Origin: Steinernema hermaphroditum
Lineage: Eukaryota > Nematoda > Chromadorea > Rhabditida > Steinernematidae
Reading direction: 5' to 3'
Length of the DNA: 64,000 nt
Assembly (NCBI GenBank): GCA_030435675.1
Contig: CM059625.1
Location: forward strand, 13,578,001-13,642,000
Shown here: in pieces, positions 23,601 to 35,186 of the stretch
Position numbering within the stretch: the first letter of the stretch is position 1
Layout of the letters: each line of letters starts with the position of its first letter
Notes under the pieces: generated by a model
What the model was told of the DNA's origin: nothing
Database searches by the model: none
The model's input: only the letters and a program-made list of their open reading frames with translations
Program-made: the position numbers and the translations under genes

Positions 23601-26600
23601 GACAACTGGGCTGTACTTGAGCGGAAGAGCAGCCGGGACTGGCCCACCCTCAAAAACACTCCGGAAATCCTGGAAAGTCGTCTCACGCAATGTTCTTCCC
23701 TCGAAGTGCACAGATAACAGCATCAAATGGTCCAACTATTCAAGACCATAGGCAATCACTCATCAACCAAAAACGCTGCAATAAAAGGAAAGCGCGAATC
23801 TGCCTGTTAATTATAGGTTCCGTCGATCACAGCTTCAAATAGTAATTTCCTTTTGATGGGTTCTGTAATCTCAATTGCCCAACAAACAACAGCGAAATGT
23901 CTAAACTCATCAACAGGCTAGCGCCATTCTGTCCTTTTCGTGTTAAGGGTTTCAGACCGGAAAGCTCAATGGCCGAGTAAAAGATCTGAGTGGTGAGTAA
24001 CAAGAAAGCGACCAGTGGCATTTGAGCGACCCTATCTTGCGTCAAAAATAAAAGTACACCAAAATTGAAGCTTTCATTAGTCGCACACTTGTTTTGCATA
24101 ATCACTTCACGAATGAAGTCGACAATGCGAGCATAAATAAAACTAAACAAAGTGTAAGTGAATTATGCGCGTACAGTAAATCAGAATTCAATAGATATCG
24201 TCATTCGCCCGAACTGAACAAAGTGCGTTCCATTGCGTTCAAAACGGTCAGAAGAGCCAGATGTGCCTGCTTTGCGCCTTGAACAACGCACGTGTCCAGA
24301 ATATCTGAACCACAATAAGCTTTTAAAGTGGGTTATATAACGGGAGCATTTTTGTAGTGTATTGAGCGCAGATAAAGATAGCTTATAGACTAATGCGAGA
24401 AGGGGAACTCGCTCAATTAGGAACGTCACAGATTCCTTCCATTTATAAATCGCCCACCTAGAGCTGAAACTCCAGAGGTGACAGGCGACCGGAAACGGGG
24501 GCAACCAAGTTGTCCAGTGGAGCAAGAACTGTGAACGCTTCAAAAGGCTGTCGGGAAATATCGTAATCAGCGAGAGGACGGCCTCTCTCTTCAGGTGCAA
24601 TATTGCACTTAAGTAAATTAGTTTCGTCCGGGCAACTATTGCCTAATCAGGCGAGGAGACTCCGAGGCGGGCACTTCAGCGGAAAACTTATGTCGTCAAT
24701 GCAGTGCATATCTAATTCAGATACTAGCCCGTCCAGCAGCAATATTACAGTAACCGAAAACGTCAAGCAACGTGCGAACGGCGAAGGAAGGGTAAGCCGA
24801 TGCACCTCCCACAATGGAGCGTTCTTTCCGCTCTCCTCAGTGTCTGAAAGATAAGAGTTTAAAAAGCAATACCCTATATATATGCAAATTGATGTATTGA
24901 TTTTTAAGAGAGGAGAACAAAAAAAGTGAACACCTAATTAGGTCGGTTTATTCGTTTGTCCGCGGTACGCACTACAAGTGAGGGGCTTCTATGAAAGCGC
25001 CATCGGTGAAAAGACGACACAGCCGATGACGACACGCTGTAGTGGTGTCGAAGCTAAATCAGCGGTCATAAATAAACGAAAACAAGCGCGTGACGATTAA
25101 TTATTGCTACGCGTGAGTGAGAGAAGAGGAAATCGCGCGCGTGGACTCCTGACTTTTCTTCAAAAGTATCTGCTTTCGAGACGGCGTCTGACGATAATAA
25201 CACTATTCCGGCAACCCTGAGGACAATGTCCGGCTTTTTGGAGTGACAGACGGGCGAGATTCTCAATCTCGAAGACAAGAGTCGAGCGATTAGGGATCTC
25301 CATTTGCGGTTAGCGTTCCAAAGGACCGGAGGCGATGTCATAACATCGCGTTCCTTTTCAAAAATTTCGCTTCCGCGTTTAATATTGTTTTACCATCGTC
25401 GATGAGGAAATGATGACACGCGTGTAATTCGCGCAGAGCGAACAATTACGGGATTGCCTGAAGACACAGTGGTTTTGTCCAAAATTACATGAGTGCCCCA
25501 CTGAAATGAAAACAAACAAGTATGCACGCCAATCAAATCGAATTACTAGTAATTTTGTCGCTGTTAATCATCTACCTTCAAGATGCGGCTATCGCAACTG
25601 CCCGAAAGATTACCATCATTTAAAGGAAAGTTGGAACTAATACAACGAGCACTCATGAGATTCTGCTAGGGAAGGTGCTGACTATGAGCCTCTCGGAAAC
25701 CCTTCAAAGATCTCTGAATAAAAAACACTCTGTCCGACGGCTTCCAGATCTTTCTATTTTGATAGAACACAAAATAGGCCACAATTAGCATAACAACCAA
25801 CGTAAGCAAATCGATTAAGCATGTCTTTTAGGTGGTGGGCCTGGCGTGCAACTATTTACGTTCACTTAAGGGTGGCCACGGACGAAAACCCTCAGGCTAG
25901 CTGCTCGCACTTCAAGTAAACGAGCAAAAAGTACGTCAAGACGGAACTGGATTTCGCAGAAGACTTATGCAACAACGAGGCTACAAACCCCTATCAGTAA
26001 TTCTCGGAAAGATAGCTCTGTACGAATCACTATCCAAGCGGAACTGATCTCGGTTGAACGGAGGGACTACGATCACCTGAAGGCATTAACGTCCATTTGG
26101 CAAGTGAAGCATATACCTAAGTGGGTGGGCAGAAAGCGCCCGTTGTCGTGAGGTACTCCACTCCATCTTCACGAGAAGTATCTATCTCAGACCCTCTTGT
26201 TTTCGCCTTTTTGAAGTCTTGCAAAACACGCAAATGCTCAAAACACGCGAAACGATACAAGACAGCCCCTGGCAACGAAGATGAAAAGCGAATACGCAAA
26301 AGAGAACATGATCATCAGTCCCGCGTAGAAGTTGAGAGCTTTTGTCAAACACTGAGAAGTCGTCTCTCATCACTTTGCCATATGAGCCGGAAACGTACTT
26401 ATGTTCTTAACATTTCTATTCTACTAGTACGCTCCATTGTACCATACATTACTTCGAACAATGCGTTACGGACTCGATGAGCACACATCCAGTAATCTTT
26501 CATCGATTGTGGCACAAGAAAATTTTTAGAGTACGTTATTAAGCTATTTGAAGACAGCGCTGAACACATGAACTCCAATTATTATATCAAAGTGATTCGT

Positions 26601-27874
26601 GAAGCTGTTCCGTCAAAATAGGACTTCATATAAACAGCGGCACCGAACATGTTAGTATAGAATAAGGACACCGATTAGTAGCTCAATCAGGCTCACAAAA
26701 GAGCTTCACGTCGTTTCTCTCCCGCTTCGTTCTTCTTTCTGCACATTCGTTCACACTTCAAAAGCCCGGACGAAAACAAACATCTTATGTATGGCTAGTT
26801 AAACAAACTAGAGTCTAAAGTTTTGGGATGCAAAAGCAGACAAAGGTTGTGTTAAGAATGTTTGTAAGGCTCAAAATGTTTGTTTGCGTTTAAGAAACTG
26901 CTGAAATCTTCTCATTTGCAAGTCGAAGCGAAGAACAGCAGCGAATACAATCACTCTTTCACTGATATCGTGGAATAGTTTCCAAGACTGCAATCGTACA
27001 TGTAGCCTTTTATATGGACATGGTGCAGAAAGTCGCTCAGCGTTTCGTAACATGCTTATCCCACATACGACTATGATTTTCTATCTATCAATATGTGATG
27101 CATTTTATGCCTTTTTTACGGGAAAACTTCCAGAACCACTTCGCCAACTACAGAGTGAAAAGACGTGATGGTCGATGTCTTCAGGGCTTCTCACAACTGT
27201 AGCGCATAGCGAAGCTAGCGAACAGCTGCTCGCTCAGCAACTCGAATCCAGTCAGCGCAACTCGGTGATGAGGAAGTAGTTGACTCCCAGCAAGATCCGA
27301 GTTCAGATTGCGAACTAGACAGGGCTTATGTCTATTAGACAAGAACAGATTATGCAGCGGAGCAGACTGGCATTCACTTCATCGCACCCGACGGTGGGAA
27401 GCTCTTATTTGCGTATTTTTATTTTTGCTTGTCGGCGTTGACGGTCGCGTGATATGTCAATTTTCTTTGTGTTAAAAGTAGCTCCTTGACCGCATTTACT
27501 TTCGACTTCGTTCTAGTCTGTTACCAACTTCAGTAATTAATTTAATTCAACGTCTTTCTTGTCCCCAAATTTGTGAATCGAATTGGGGCAAATGTATTGA
27601 TATATGCAAAACTTTCTCAACATAACGTCAACGCAGTTGTAGCCGGAAGCAACGCATACATTTCAACCGTTCATCTGCTTTACAAAACCGAACAGTCGAT
27701 ATTTTGTCTCGGTTGAACTAGTTGCGGCAGTTTCAGAATTCGAGCAAGTGTTTTCATTGTCACCGAAGTACGTGCGCGCGTCGATTTTCTTACACGCGTT
27801 ATGCTTGTTTATAGCAAATGGCATCAGTTCTTTTCTAATCTTCATCGTTTAGTATTAACCGTTGTTTTGTAACC
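20652..27874. other. 7.2-kb stretch without a recognised gene
   Basis: Open frames up to about 139 codons (for example 24181-24600 minus, 26121-26480 plus, 22798-23163 plus) were read and have no known motif and no plausible exon chain. The missing 5' exon and promoter of the minus-strand GPCR should lie in its left part, since such receptors often have long first introns. I saw no RNA gene, array or strong long repeat by eye. Confidence 0.4.
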
Positions 27875-28810
27875 ATGACTAACAATAATACGTCGGCGGA
27901 AGAACGCTATTTAAAGAAATTAACTAACAACGTTGTCACACCAGGGTTATTTAGCAAACGTAATTCTAAGGTAAGTTCGAATGTCTTCGTGTTTGTAAAC
28001 AATACTCGTTTTTTAGACTGACAGAGGGACACAGTTGCCTGAAGGGTCAACTGCTTCAAGCGACACAATGAGAACGCCAAAGCGAACTGTTAACCGTTCA
28101 CCTCGAGGATTCCGCTGGTCCATCGAGCACATGTCTGTGATGTATCCCGCGGACATCGATGAGAGCGCTCAAAGTACAATTTGCCCATTGTATGTCCCTA
28201 CACTGCCCAAATTATTGTCGAAACCTTGTGTTTAGTGGAGACGCCAACAATGCCGATGTACAAAGAGCTCTTGATGTCTACTGGGAGGGCGTTCATAACG
28301 TTATGTCGCCGGATGAGCGAAAACGGAGTCAATCGACAGCTAGCCGTGGCTATGAGGTACATATGTTTTTCGGAGCCAGGTAAAATGTTTCTTTTCAGAG
28401 TGATGTGGCTTCTCTGCCTAGAACGCCTAAGCAAAACGGCAACATGGCGACCCCCAAACGCAGTGTATCGCATGTACCTCAGTCTTCCTCACTCCGTACG
28501 CGATGCACCTTCCCACGAAGCTCCCTGTCCACACCGCAGTCTAGCTCCCGTTCTTTTGAGGAAATGTCGGCCGACAGTCCTAGTAATATTGACGAAAATT
28601 CCGCGAGCCCATATTGTTCCTTGTACGTTAGTTTTTCTTTTGTCGTAATATGTAGCTTACTGAAGTCTTACTTTCAGCGAGGACACCGATGGCGATACTG
28701 TTCCCCATGAAATCGATCAGTATTGGGAACGATCTCATTACGCAATGTCGCCTAGGGTTAGGTTTATGCCTTCCCCTGGATTGTCCCCTATTAAACCTGA
28801 TGAAAACTAA
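27875..28810 (+). CDS. Short Bora (aurora borealis)-like protein
   Basis: Bora is the Aurora A/Plk1-activating cofactor for mitotic entry; the C. elegans member is SPAT-1. Five exons (27875-27970, 28017-28189, 28236-28356, 28399-28622, 28678-28810) give 248 residues. The N-terminus has a VTPGLF segment, then GFRWSIEHMSVMYPADIDES, which parallels the Bora core FRWSIDQLAVINPVEID. Multiple SP/TP sites (MRTPKR, NRSPRG, VMSPDE, LPRTPK, ATPKRS, AMSPRV, LSPIKP) fit a Cdk/Plk substrate. A second, related block lies near the C-terminus (see findings). The protein is much shorter than vertebrate Bora (over 500 residues) and ends after the second block. The family call rests on the core motif and the phosphosite style; a diverged paralogue rather than the true orthologue is possible. 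Confidence 0.6.
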
Positions 28811-29716
28811 TTTGTATTAAAATATTATAATAATGTAATATGTATAAGTATTATTCCCGAAATGTGTCTTATTACCGAAGTGAACGTGGTTACCATACTC
28901 TATGATATCTTCACCATTGTATGCGAGTGTAAATGTGCGAGAGTTGTCCATATTAGCAGTATTTCAGCTTTAACGACACTGCATTTAGACTTTGCCCTCT
29001 CAATTGGATGGTCGCCCTCTTTCTTCGTGAGCAGACCGCTGACGAAGCGACGGGCTCTGGCTGTGCAACCGCACCATCATCGATCGGTTTTGGTCGCTCA
29101 GCTGGCGCGAATATTACAAGCCGCCAACGTATGATCTTTTTTGCATGAAATTCCGGTAGTACTGCCATATGTAGTTTTTGTGCGCGCTTAGAAGCTTGCT
29201 CAGCCGTTTTTACTCACTGACTTTCTGATATGGGTACCGCGTTCCGCAGCTGATACTCTGCACTATGATAGCGACTCGATGTGCTTGATCGAGTGCTGTT
29301 TGATCGCTTCTCCGCTTTGCTGATATACGTCGGCGAGTTACAGCGTGACATAGTGGTATTCTCCCGCTTTCCATTTTTCGGCGCACTCTTACCGCTCTCT
29401 GCACTTCGCCATGTGGTGAAACGTCTGTCTGTCGCTATCATTTCACTTTTTTTTCTGGTCGATCCTGGTCGGATGGAACAGCGTTATCGAACTCATGCCT
29501 AGTGCTTCTCTTTGTTCCTTTTACACAACGAAATGCGCCGTCGCTGATAAAGCCCGCCAGAACGTGATTCGTGCCGAGTCATTGGTATCTTTCGATCGGC
29601 AGATGTTTGAAAATTGCCCTCGTGTAGTTTATATTTATCGTGAACGCGCGCAGTTTGTTATATTAACTGGTCAATTTTCATTTTATTTTATTTTCAGCTT
29701 CAAAGTTCGGTTTACG
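28811..29716. other. Intergenic between Bora-like and PAQR genes
   Basis: About 0.9 kb that should contain the PAQR promoter. An acceptor-like TTTTCAG at 29691-29697 precedes the PAQR ATG and could be a trans-splice site. On the minus strand a serine-rich frame from 29441 and a second frame ending at 28953 look mildly protein-like, but no family or firm splice joins them. Confidence 0.4.
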
Positions 29717-31461
29717 ATGGAGCCAGCGACTCGGGATCAAAGCCAGCTTGGCAGCAATGATTATTCACACGACGTAACTGAAGCTTTGGAGGAAGCCCGT
29801 GAAATTCTGACGCAGGGCCAAGCTCGGAAACATTCTCGTGAACACATTTTGGAAGATGCAACCACTGTTAAGGTAACGATTATGTCAATCTGAGCGGTGT
29901 TTTATTTTAAACATGTAGGTCACAAAGTCGGGGACGAATGCGGAACCCATTGAGGTTGTTGTCAGTCGTCGCACTGTTGTCTCGCAACCCAACAGCGAAG
30001 ACGAAGAAGAGTATGGTACGCATTCTAAACTTATTGGAGTATTACTATCCCCAATGTTCAGGTGGTTACGGGAGCGGCAGCGATGGTGATACTCTCATTA
30101 GATCCCGCACCAGCTCGTATATTCACCATCGCCATGACACTCACTTCGAAGGAACTGCAACGAGACACACTAATGTTAGATATCGCAGAAAGAAGGGAGA
30201 TTCATGGCAGAGGGATGTAGGCGGCGAAGTGGACACTGGGGAGGAAGCCCATTTGGAGGTGAATATTTCTAATGTTTGTGACTTACTAATGACCGGTGCT
30301 TTAGGTTGATGTCAAAGCTGAGTGTGTTGAAAATGACGAAGGCTCCCACTTGGTTAAGGTACGGAAGAAGTTCAATTATCATTCGCAACTGACCTATGCT
30401 TGGTTTAGACTTGGGAAGCTCGTTGGACCGTCCAGCACTATGATTTACTTCCAGAGTGGCTGCAGGATAATGAATTTTTGCGTCACGGTCACCGCCCTCC
30501 TCTTCCAAGCTTTTCTGAGTGCTTTAAGAGCATTTGGGCTTTACATACCGAAACTGGAAACATCTGGACGCATTTAATTGGATGTGTGGCTTTCTTTTTC
30601 CTGGCGTTGTGGTTTTTGACTCGACCGGACACCCATATTCAGTTCCAAGAAAAATTGGTGTTCTCATTCTTTTTCCTGGGAGCCATCTTTTGCTTGGGAA
30701 TGTCGTGCACCTTCCACACTGTTTCGTGCCATTCGGCTGATGTTGTACGCATCTTTAGCAAGTAGGTGTTTACGCTTTCTCAGCCATTAAACCCATTTTG
30801 CAGGCTTGATTACGTCGGCATTAGCTTGCTCATTATTGGTTCATTTATTCCCTGGATTTATTACGGATTTTATTGCCGTATGGAACCGAAAATCACCTAC
30901 ATCGGAATGGTCTGTGTGTTGGGAGTTGCCGCCGTCATTGTCTCCCTCTGGGACAAGTTCAGTGAATCGAAGTACCGTCCTCTCCGTGCTCTTGTTTTTG
31001 TTTGTATGGGTGGAAGTGGTAAGTCATGTTGTACTAACATACATATACTCAATTGCTGCCCATTGAAGGTGTCATTCCTGCTTTGCATTTTATGTGGAAA
31101 GAAGGCAGTGAGCGCTTGTTCGATCAAGGAGGATTCCACTGGCTTTTGGCTATGGCTGGCTTGTATTTGCTGGGAGCTCTTCTTTATGCGACCCGAACAC
31201 CGGAACGTTTCTTCCCCGGAAAATTCGATATCTGGGTAAGTAGTAGCTTTCATATACTGCTTTAATAAACTACGTTTTCAGTTTCAATCGCACCAGCTGT
31301 TCCATATTTGTGTCGTCTGTGCAGCCTTGGTTCATTATTACGGAATTACAGAGCTGGCTTTCAATCGTTTGACCGGAACTTGCGATGCCGATACAGGAGA
31401 GCATTTGGCCGGGGGCACTGTCCAGCAACACTTGTCTGGTGCCGTGCACACTGATTTTTGA
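29717..31461 (+). CDS. Adiponectin-receptor-type PAQR membrane protein
   Basis: Seven-helix protein of the PAQR/AdipoR family; in nematodes these regulate membrane fluidity and fatty-acid desaturation, with ceramidase-like zinc chemistry. Eight exons (29717-29872, 29919-30015, 30062-30258, 30305-30358, 30409-30761, 30804-31018, 31069-31235, 31282-31461) give 472 residues. A hydrophilic, low-complexity N-terminal region of about 165 residues precedes the core. Seen: WTVQHYDLLPEWLQDNEFL, SIWALHTETGNIWTHLIG, the zinc-site FHTVSCHS, KLDYVGISLLIIGSF, GVIPALHF, RTPERFFPGKFDIW and the second zinc pair SHQLFHICVV. All family hallmark histidines are present, so the protein looks intact. The long cytosolic N-terminus is typical of nematode paqr-1/paqr-2; I cannot tell which. 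The intron before exon 7 ends in GAAG instead of CAG and contains a TACTAAC box. Confidence 0.93.
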
Positions 31462-32361
31462 AGGTTATCGTTATTAGTGCCAAATGTTTTTATTAATTCT
31501 GATGTTACATTCTAACATAATACATCTTTTTGACTAATGTAGGTTGTGAGCTCGAGGAACGACGGACAATTGAAGTGCTTTCCTTTAAGATGTTCTTGTC
31601 TTGTTTTTCCGTTTCGCTTTGTACGGGCCTTCAGTCGGAACAATTTGAGTTTGATTTGTGGTAATGAATGATGCCTAATTCCTCTGTATTGGTGCTGTTG
31701 TAATTCTATCCAGCTCAAATCATATTGTCCAGCCAGATGATCTTTGTCACAATTGGATTGCGTCATCTTATATTGTGCACTTGTTTTGTTATCTTTTGAC
31801 AGTAAAGATACTGTTACATATGCAAATATGAAGACGCGCTGTGGTCATATCCTTACTACATGCTTTGCCTACCTAATTCGTCGTAGACTGATGGTTACCG
31901 ACATCAACGACCGATGCTTCATTTCGTGTTTAAACATTTTTGCTTGCTTAAAATGGAAGTGCTTGAAGAACCCAAGGAATTCCTGGAAAAGTCGTTAAAG
32001 ATGGTTTTTAAAAGGTTGGCGTGAATGTGAATCGTTCTCCTTGTGTTGTTTGCATTCCTTGTAAATGTTATCAAATGCTGACATTTTTAGAAAATTTCAA
32101 ACCCAATTAATTATTTCCTCTCATGTGCACTAAAAAAGTTGACTGAACTGGGCGCTTTGGTCGCTGACCAATCGCAAAAACGCTCAACGACAGTTGTTGT
32201 TAAAGCAGCTGACAAGCAACTGGCAAGCATTTGTCCGGTGCAAAATTTGGCCGAAAATCTTTTTAACCATTTTCCACTTTTCTTGCTAAGTTATCCTGTT
32301 GTTATACGTATTATTTGAGGCAGGACACGGCTATTTTCTCACCAGTCTTTTCATCATTATC
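31462..32361. other. Intergenic between PAQR and NAPE-PLD genes
   Basis: AT-rich 0.9 kb between two genes on the same strand. Frames on either strand (up to 84 codons) have no recognisable content. It probably holds the 3' UTR of the PAQR gene and the promoter of the NAPE-PLD gene. Confidence 0.4.
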
Positions 32362-34291
32362 ATGATAATCGACATAAAATTCCTGTGGTTCCTGATAGCG
32401 CTTGGAGCGCCTCTCGGTTGTGAGTTTAAAAAGGTGCGCTTCCCAAGGATTCATACAGTGTTATATGTTTTGCATGTCGTTGTGTCACTGATTTGTGTAT
32501 CTCACATGAACGTATCTCACATGCATTGCTCTATACACCTTATCGTTTAGAATTCTATGGACGACAACGAGGTGAGCTCGAAACTTAATTTTGCAAAACC
32601 CACATTTGATGGATCGCGTTATGGAAATCCGAAGTCATTTACTGGGTGGACGGGATTGCCTAGTCTCTCTGCGTTGTGGAAGTGGAAATTCGTGGAAGAG
32701 GATAACTCGGCACTCCCCTCAAAATTGGTAAGTCATCGGTGCTGCTTATTGAAATATACGAGCAAATCACTGTAGGTTATAGAGCAAACGCTACCCGTTG
32801 AAAAACCCGACTTTAATGTCGGAAACTCATCATTGGCGGCCACCTGGCTTGGCCACGCAACTGTACTCGTTCAGATGAGCTCTGTGACTTTCATCACGGA
32901 CCCTGTTTGGAGTTCTCGTGCATCACCACTGCCTATTGCAGGACCAAAACGGTATCGTCCACCGCCTGCCGATATCAAAGATTTGCCTCAGGTAAATAGC
33001 AGTTTTCTGTTGTAATGCATTTTTACTGCGCTTGAACTATAACGTATGACAGAAACCGATGATTCGTGAAGGTGCGCTTGCTGTGGAATATTGTCATATT
33101 GTCAACCGTGGGAGTACAGCGAACTTTTTCTGCTTATATCACCGCCCGCTAGTTACAAATTTCTGCGTTAAGGGCCGTTCATACTCGGCGGAACAATGCG
33201 CGCGTGCGTCCTTTTTTATTTGCCACAAGGGAAAAATACCGTGTGTGAACGGCCCTTAACGATTCACAGTGGATACGAGCTCCTCCTTTCGAAACTCGAA
33301 TCTCGCTCCCGAGTGCCTGAACACGCGCATTACTTCGCTTCTGTTTCGGATGTTTCAACACGCGAAATAAGTGTTAATGTGTTAACACCAAACTTTCATG
33401 CAACTTTTATGCAATATTATGACGTAATTCCGTTTTTTTCAGATACATTTTGGAGTGATTTCTCACAATCATTATGATCATCTGGACGCATCAGCTGTTT
33501 CTGAAATTTCGAAACGCTTTCCCGAGATGGACTGGTTTGTGCCAATGGGTTTGAAGTCATGGATGGAGTCCACTGTGTACAGCAACAAGGAACGAATTCA
33601 GGAAATGAATTGGTAATTCAACAGCAATACTTACATGAAATAATGACTAATTTTGAAGGGGAGAAGTTGCGTCGCGAACGTACAATGGGCAGCAGTTTCT
33701 GATTTATTGTATTCCTGCACAGCATTGGAGTCAGCGTGGTCTTCTCGACAAGTTTAAGGTGCCTCTGAATCCATGATTAATCTGTGTCCCGATCCGAACT
33801 GTTTAGACTCTGTGGTCTGGTTGGGCTGTTGTCAGTCCGAATAGACGTTTCTACTACACTGGCGATACGGGATATTGTGCAGAAGAGTTTGATAAACTAG
33901 GCAAACATTTGGGGCCGTTTGATTTATCCGCCATTCCAATCGGCTGCTACGCTCCAAGGTGTGGAAGATCGATCACTGTCACCGTTACGATTGCTTCATT
34001 ATAGATGGTTTATGAAACCGCAGCATATCAACGGTGATGAGGCTGTGCAGATTCATTTGAAGTCACGCTCGAAGCACTCTATGGCGATCCACTGGGGAAC
34101 GTATGCAATGGGTTCAAACGAGGTTAGCGGAGATGTCAGAACGGCATCAGATAGCATTTGCGCTTTAGGCTTATGACGAGCCGCCGAAAAAACTGCAAGA
34201 AGCTGTCACCGCTGCGGGGCTAACGACACAGCAGTTCTTCTCGGTAAAGCACGGGGAAACATGGAAAATTCCAGAAGAACCGAACCAGTAA
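32362..34291 (+). CDS. N-acyl-phosphatidylethanolamine phospholipase D
   Basis: NAPE-PLD is a zinc metallo-beta-lactamase-fold enzyme that releases N-acylethanolamines from NAPE at membranes. The secure part starts at ATG 32557 (exons 32551-32727, 32776-32991, 33443-33612, 33659-33758, 33807-33958, 34005-34122, 34169-34291; 349 residues). Motifs: [25 protein letters not shown], the metal-binding HNHYDH at residues 137-142, [29 protein letters not shown] and MAIHWGTYA, all conserved with the human enzyme. An upstream exon (ATG 32362 to 32433) splices in frame and would add 26 residues with a hydrophobic segment [13 protein letters not shown], possibly a signal anchor; this start is less certain. 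The 451-nt third intron carries a foldback repeat. The intron before 33659 ends in GAAG. Nematodes have two such genes; I cannot say which this is. Confidence 0.92.
33166..33261. repeat. TTAA-flanked foldback (MITE-like) element in a NAPE-PLD intron
   Basis: Perfect 16-base inverted arms CGTTAAGGGCCGTTCA and its complement enclose a GC-rich centre. Each arm contains TTAA, leaving an 84-bp core with GGGCCGTTCA termini between two TTAA copies. TTAA duplication is the piggyBac hallmark, but the arms' symmetric CG outside TTAA and lack of a CCY terminus leave the type open. Confidence 0.6.
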
Positions 34292-34630
34292 ATCAAAAGT
34301 ACATTTTTCTTACGTAATAATGCTTATAATCAAGAGAATTTGATTGCCTTACTGAAGAAAAAAACATAAATCTATTTCTGCCGATGAGTAGTCGACAAGA
34401 TTGCGCCCTCACATCCTCCACCCACACGTCTTTCCGGCGAAACGACCGTCACCAGCTGTTCCGACAAGCGATAAAGTCGGCACTACGCGAGTTTCACCCA
34501 CAAGTCGAGGTTGTGTATCCGCCAGACGAACTCACCTCTCCGCTGCGTCCTTTATCACTTTGTTGATATCCTGTGGCAATGTTTGCGAGAGTCTGACTTC
34601 GTGCTTCTTTCAGAGTTTACATTCTCAGTG

Positions 34631-35186
34631 ATGTCGTACAGCCAAAGCTCGTCGTATAACCGTACTTATGAGCGGAAAGTCGTCGAGGAGACGCCGAGGA
34701 TTCGAGTCGCCACCGGGGCTCCCTTCCAAATCACCACTCCGTCTTTCCAGGTCAGTTTCTCAGAGGCTTGGAGACTGATGTTTCAAGTTCCACTTGTTTC
34801 AGCCGTCCTCTTCACTGCTCACTGGAGTCGGAGGAGCACACAACTACCATTTTGGAGGAACCAGCGGGAGTTTCCACAGCTCCGACGACAGCTTCAGCGC
34901 GACCGTCGATCTCCATGACTTCAAGCCCGAAGACCTGAGTGTGTCGGTGGTCGGCTCACAAATCGTTATCGAAGGAAAGCACCCTGAGAAGGAGGACCAA
35001 CTCGGCAGCATTCAGCGGCACTTCATTCGTAAATTCAATCTCCCAAAGACTATTCCGGCCGAGAATGTGAATAGCAACCTGAGCAACGATGGGCGATTGA
35101 CCATAACGGCGACTGCTCCGCAGAAAAAAGAAGTTGCTGGAACGACTACGATTCCTATCAAAATTGTTCAATCGGAGAACAAGTGA
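34631..35186 (+). CDS. Small heat-shock protein (alpha-crystallin domain)
   Basis: ATP-independent chaperone that holds unfolding proteins. Two exons (34631-34750, 34803-35186) give 167 residues. The start sits two bases behind TTCTCAG, a likely trans-splice site. The alpha-crystallin domain occupies about residues 72-150: SFSATVDLHDFKPEDLSVSV, VIEGKHPEKEDQLGSIQRHF, IRKFNLPKTI and the closing LSNDGRLTITATAP, all typical of the metazoan fold. The tail ends in IPIKIVQSENK, where the I-x-I-type IPIKIV can dock on neighbouring subunits. The N-terminal arm is tyrosine/serine-rich and short. No obvious run of nGAAn heat-shock elements was noticed in the 300 bases upstream, so heat induction is not shown. 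Resembles the hsp-12/hsp-25-like or SIP-1-like nematode proteins; exact orthology unresolved. Confidence 0.93.

Noticed and set aside
24181..24600. 139-codon minus-strand frame in the large gap
   Set aside because: No family motif, no splice neighbours, composition like chance frames.
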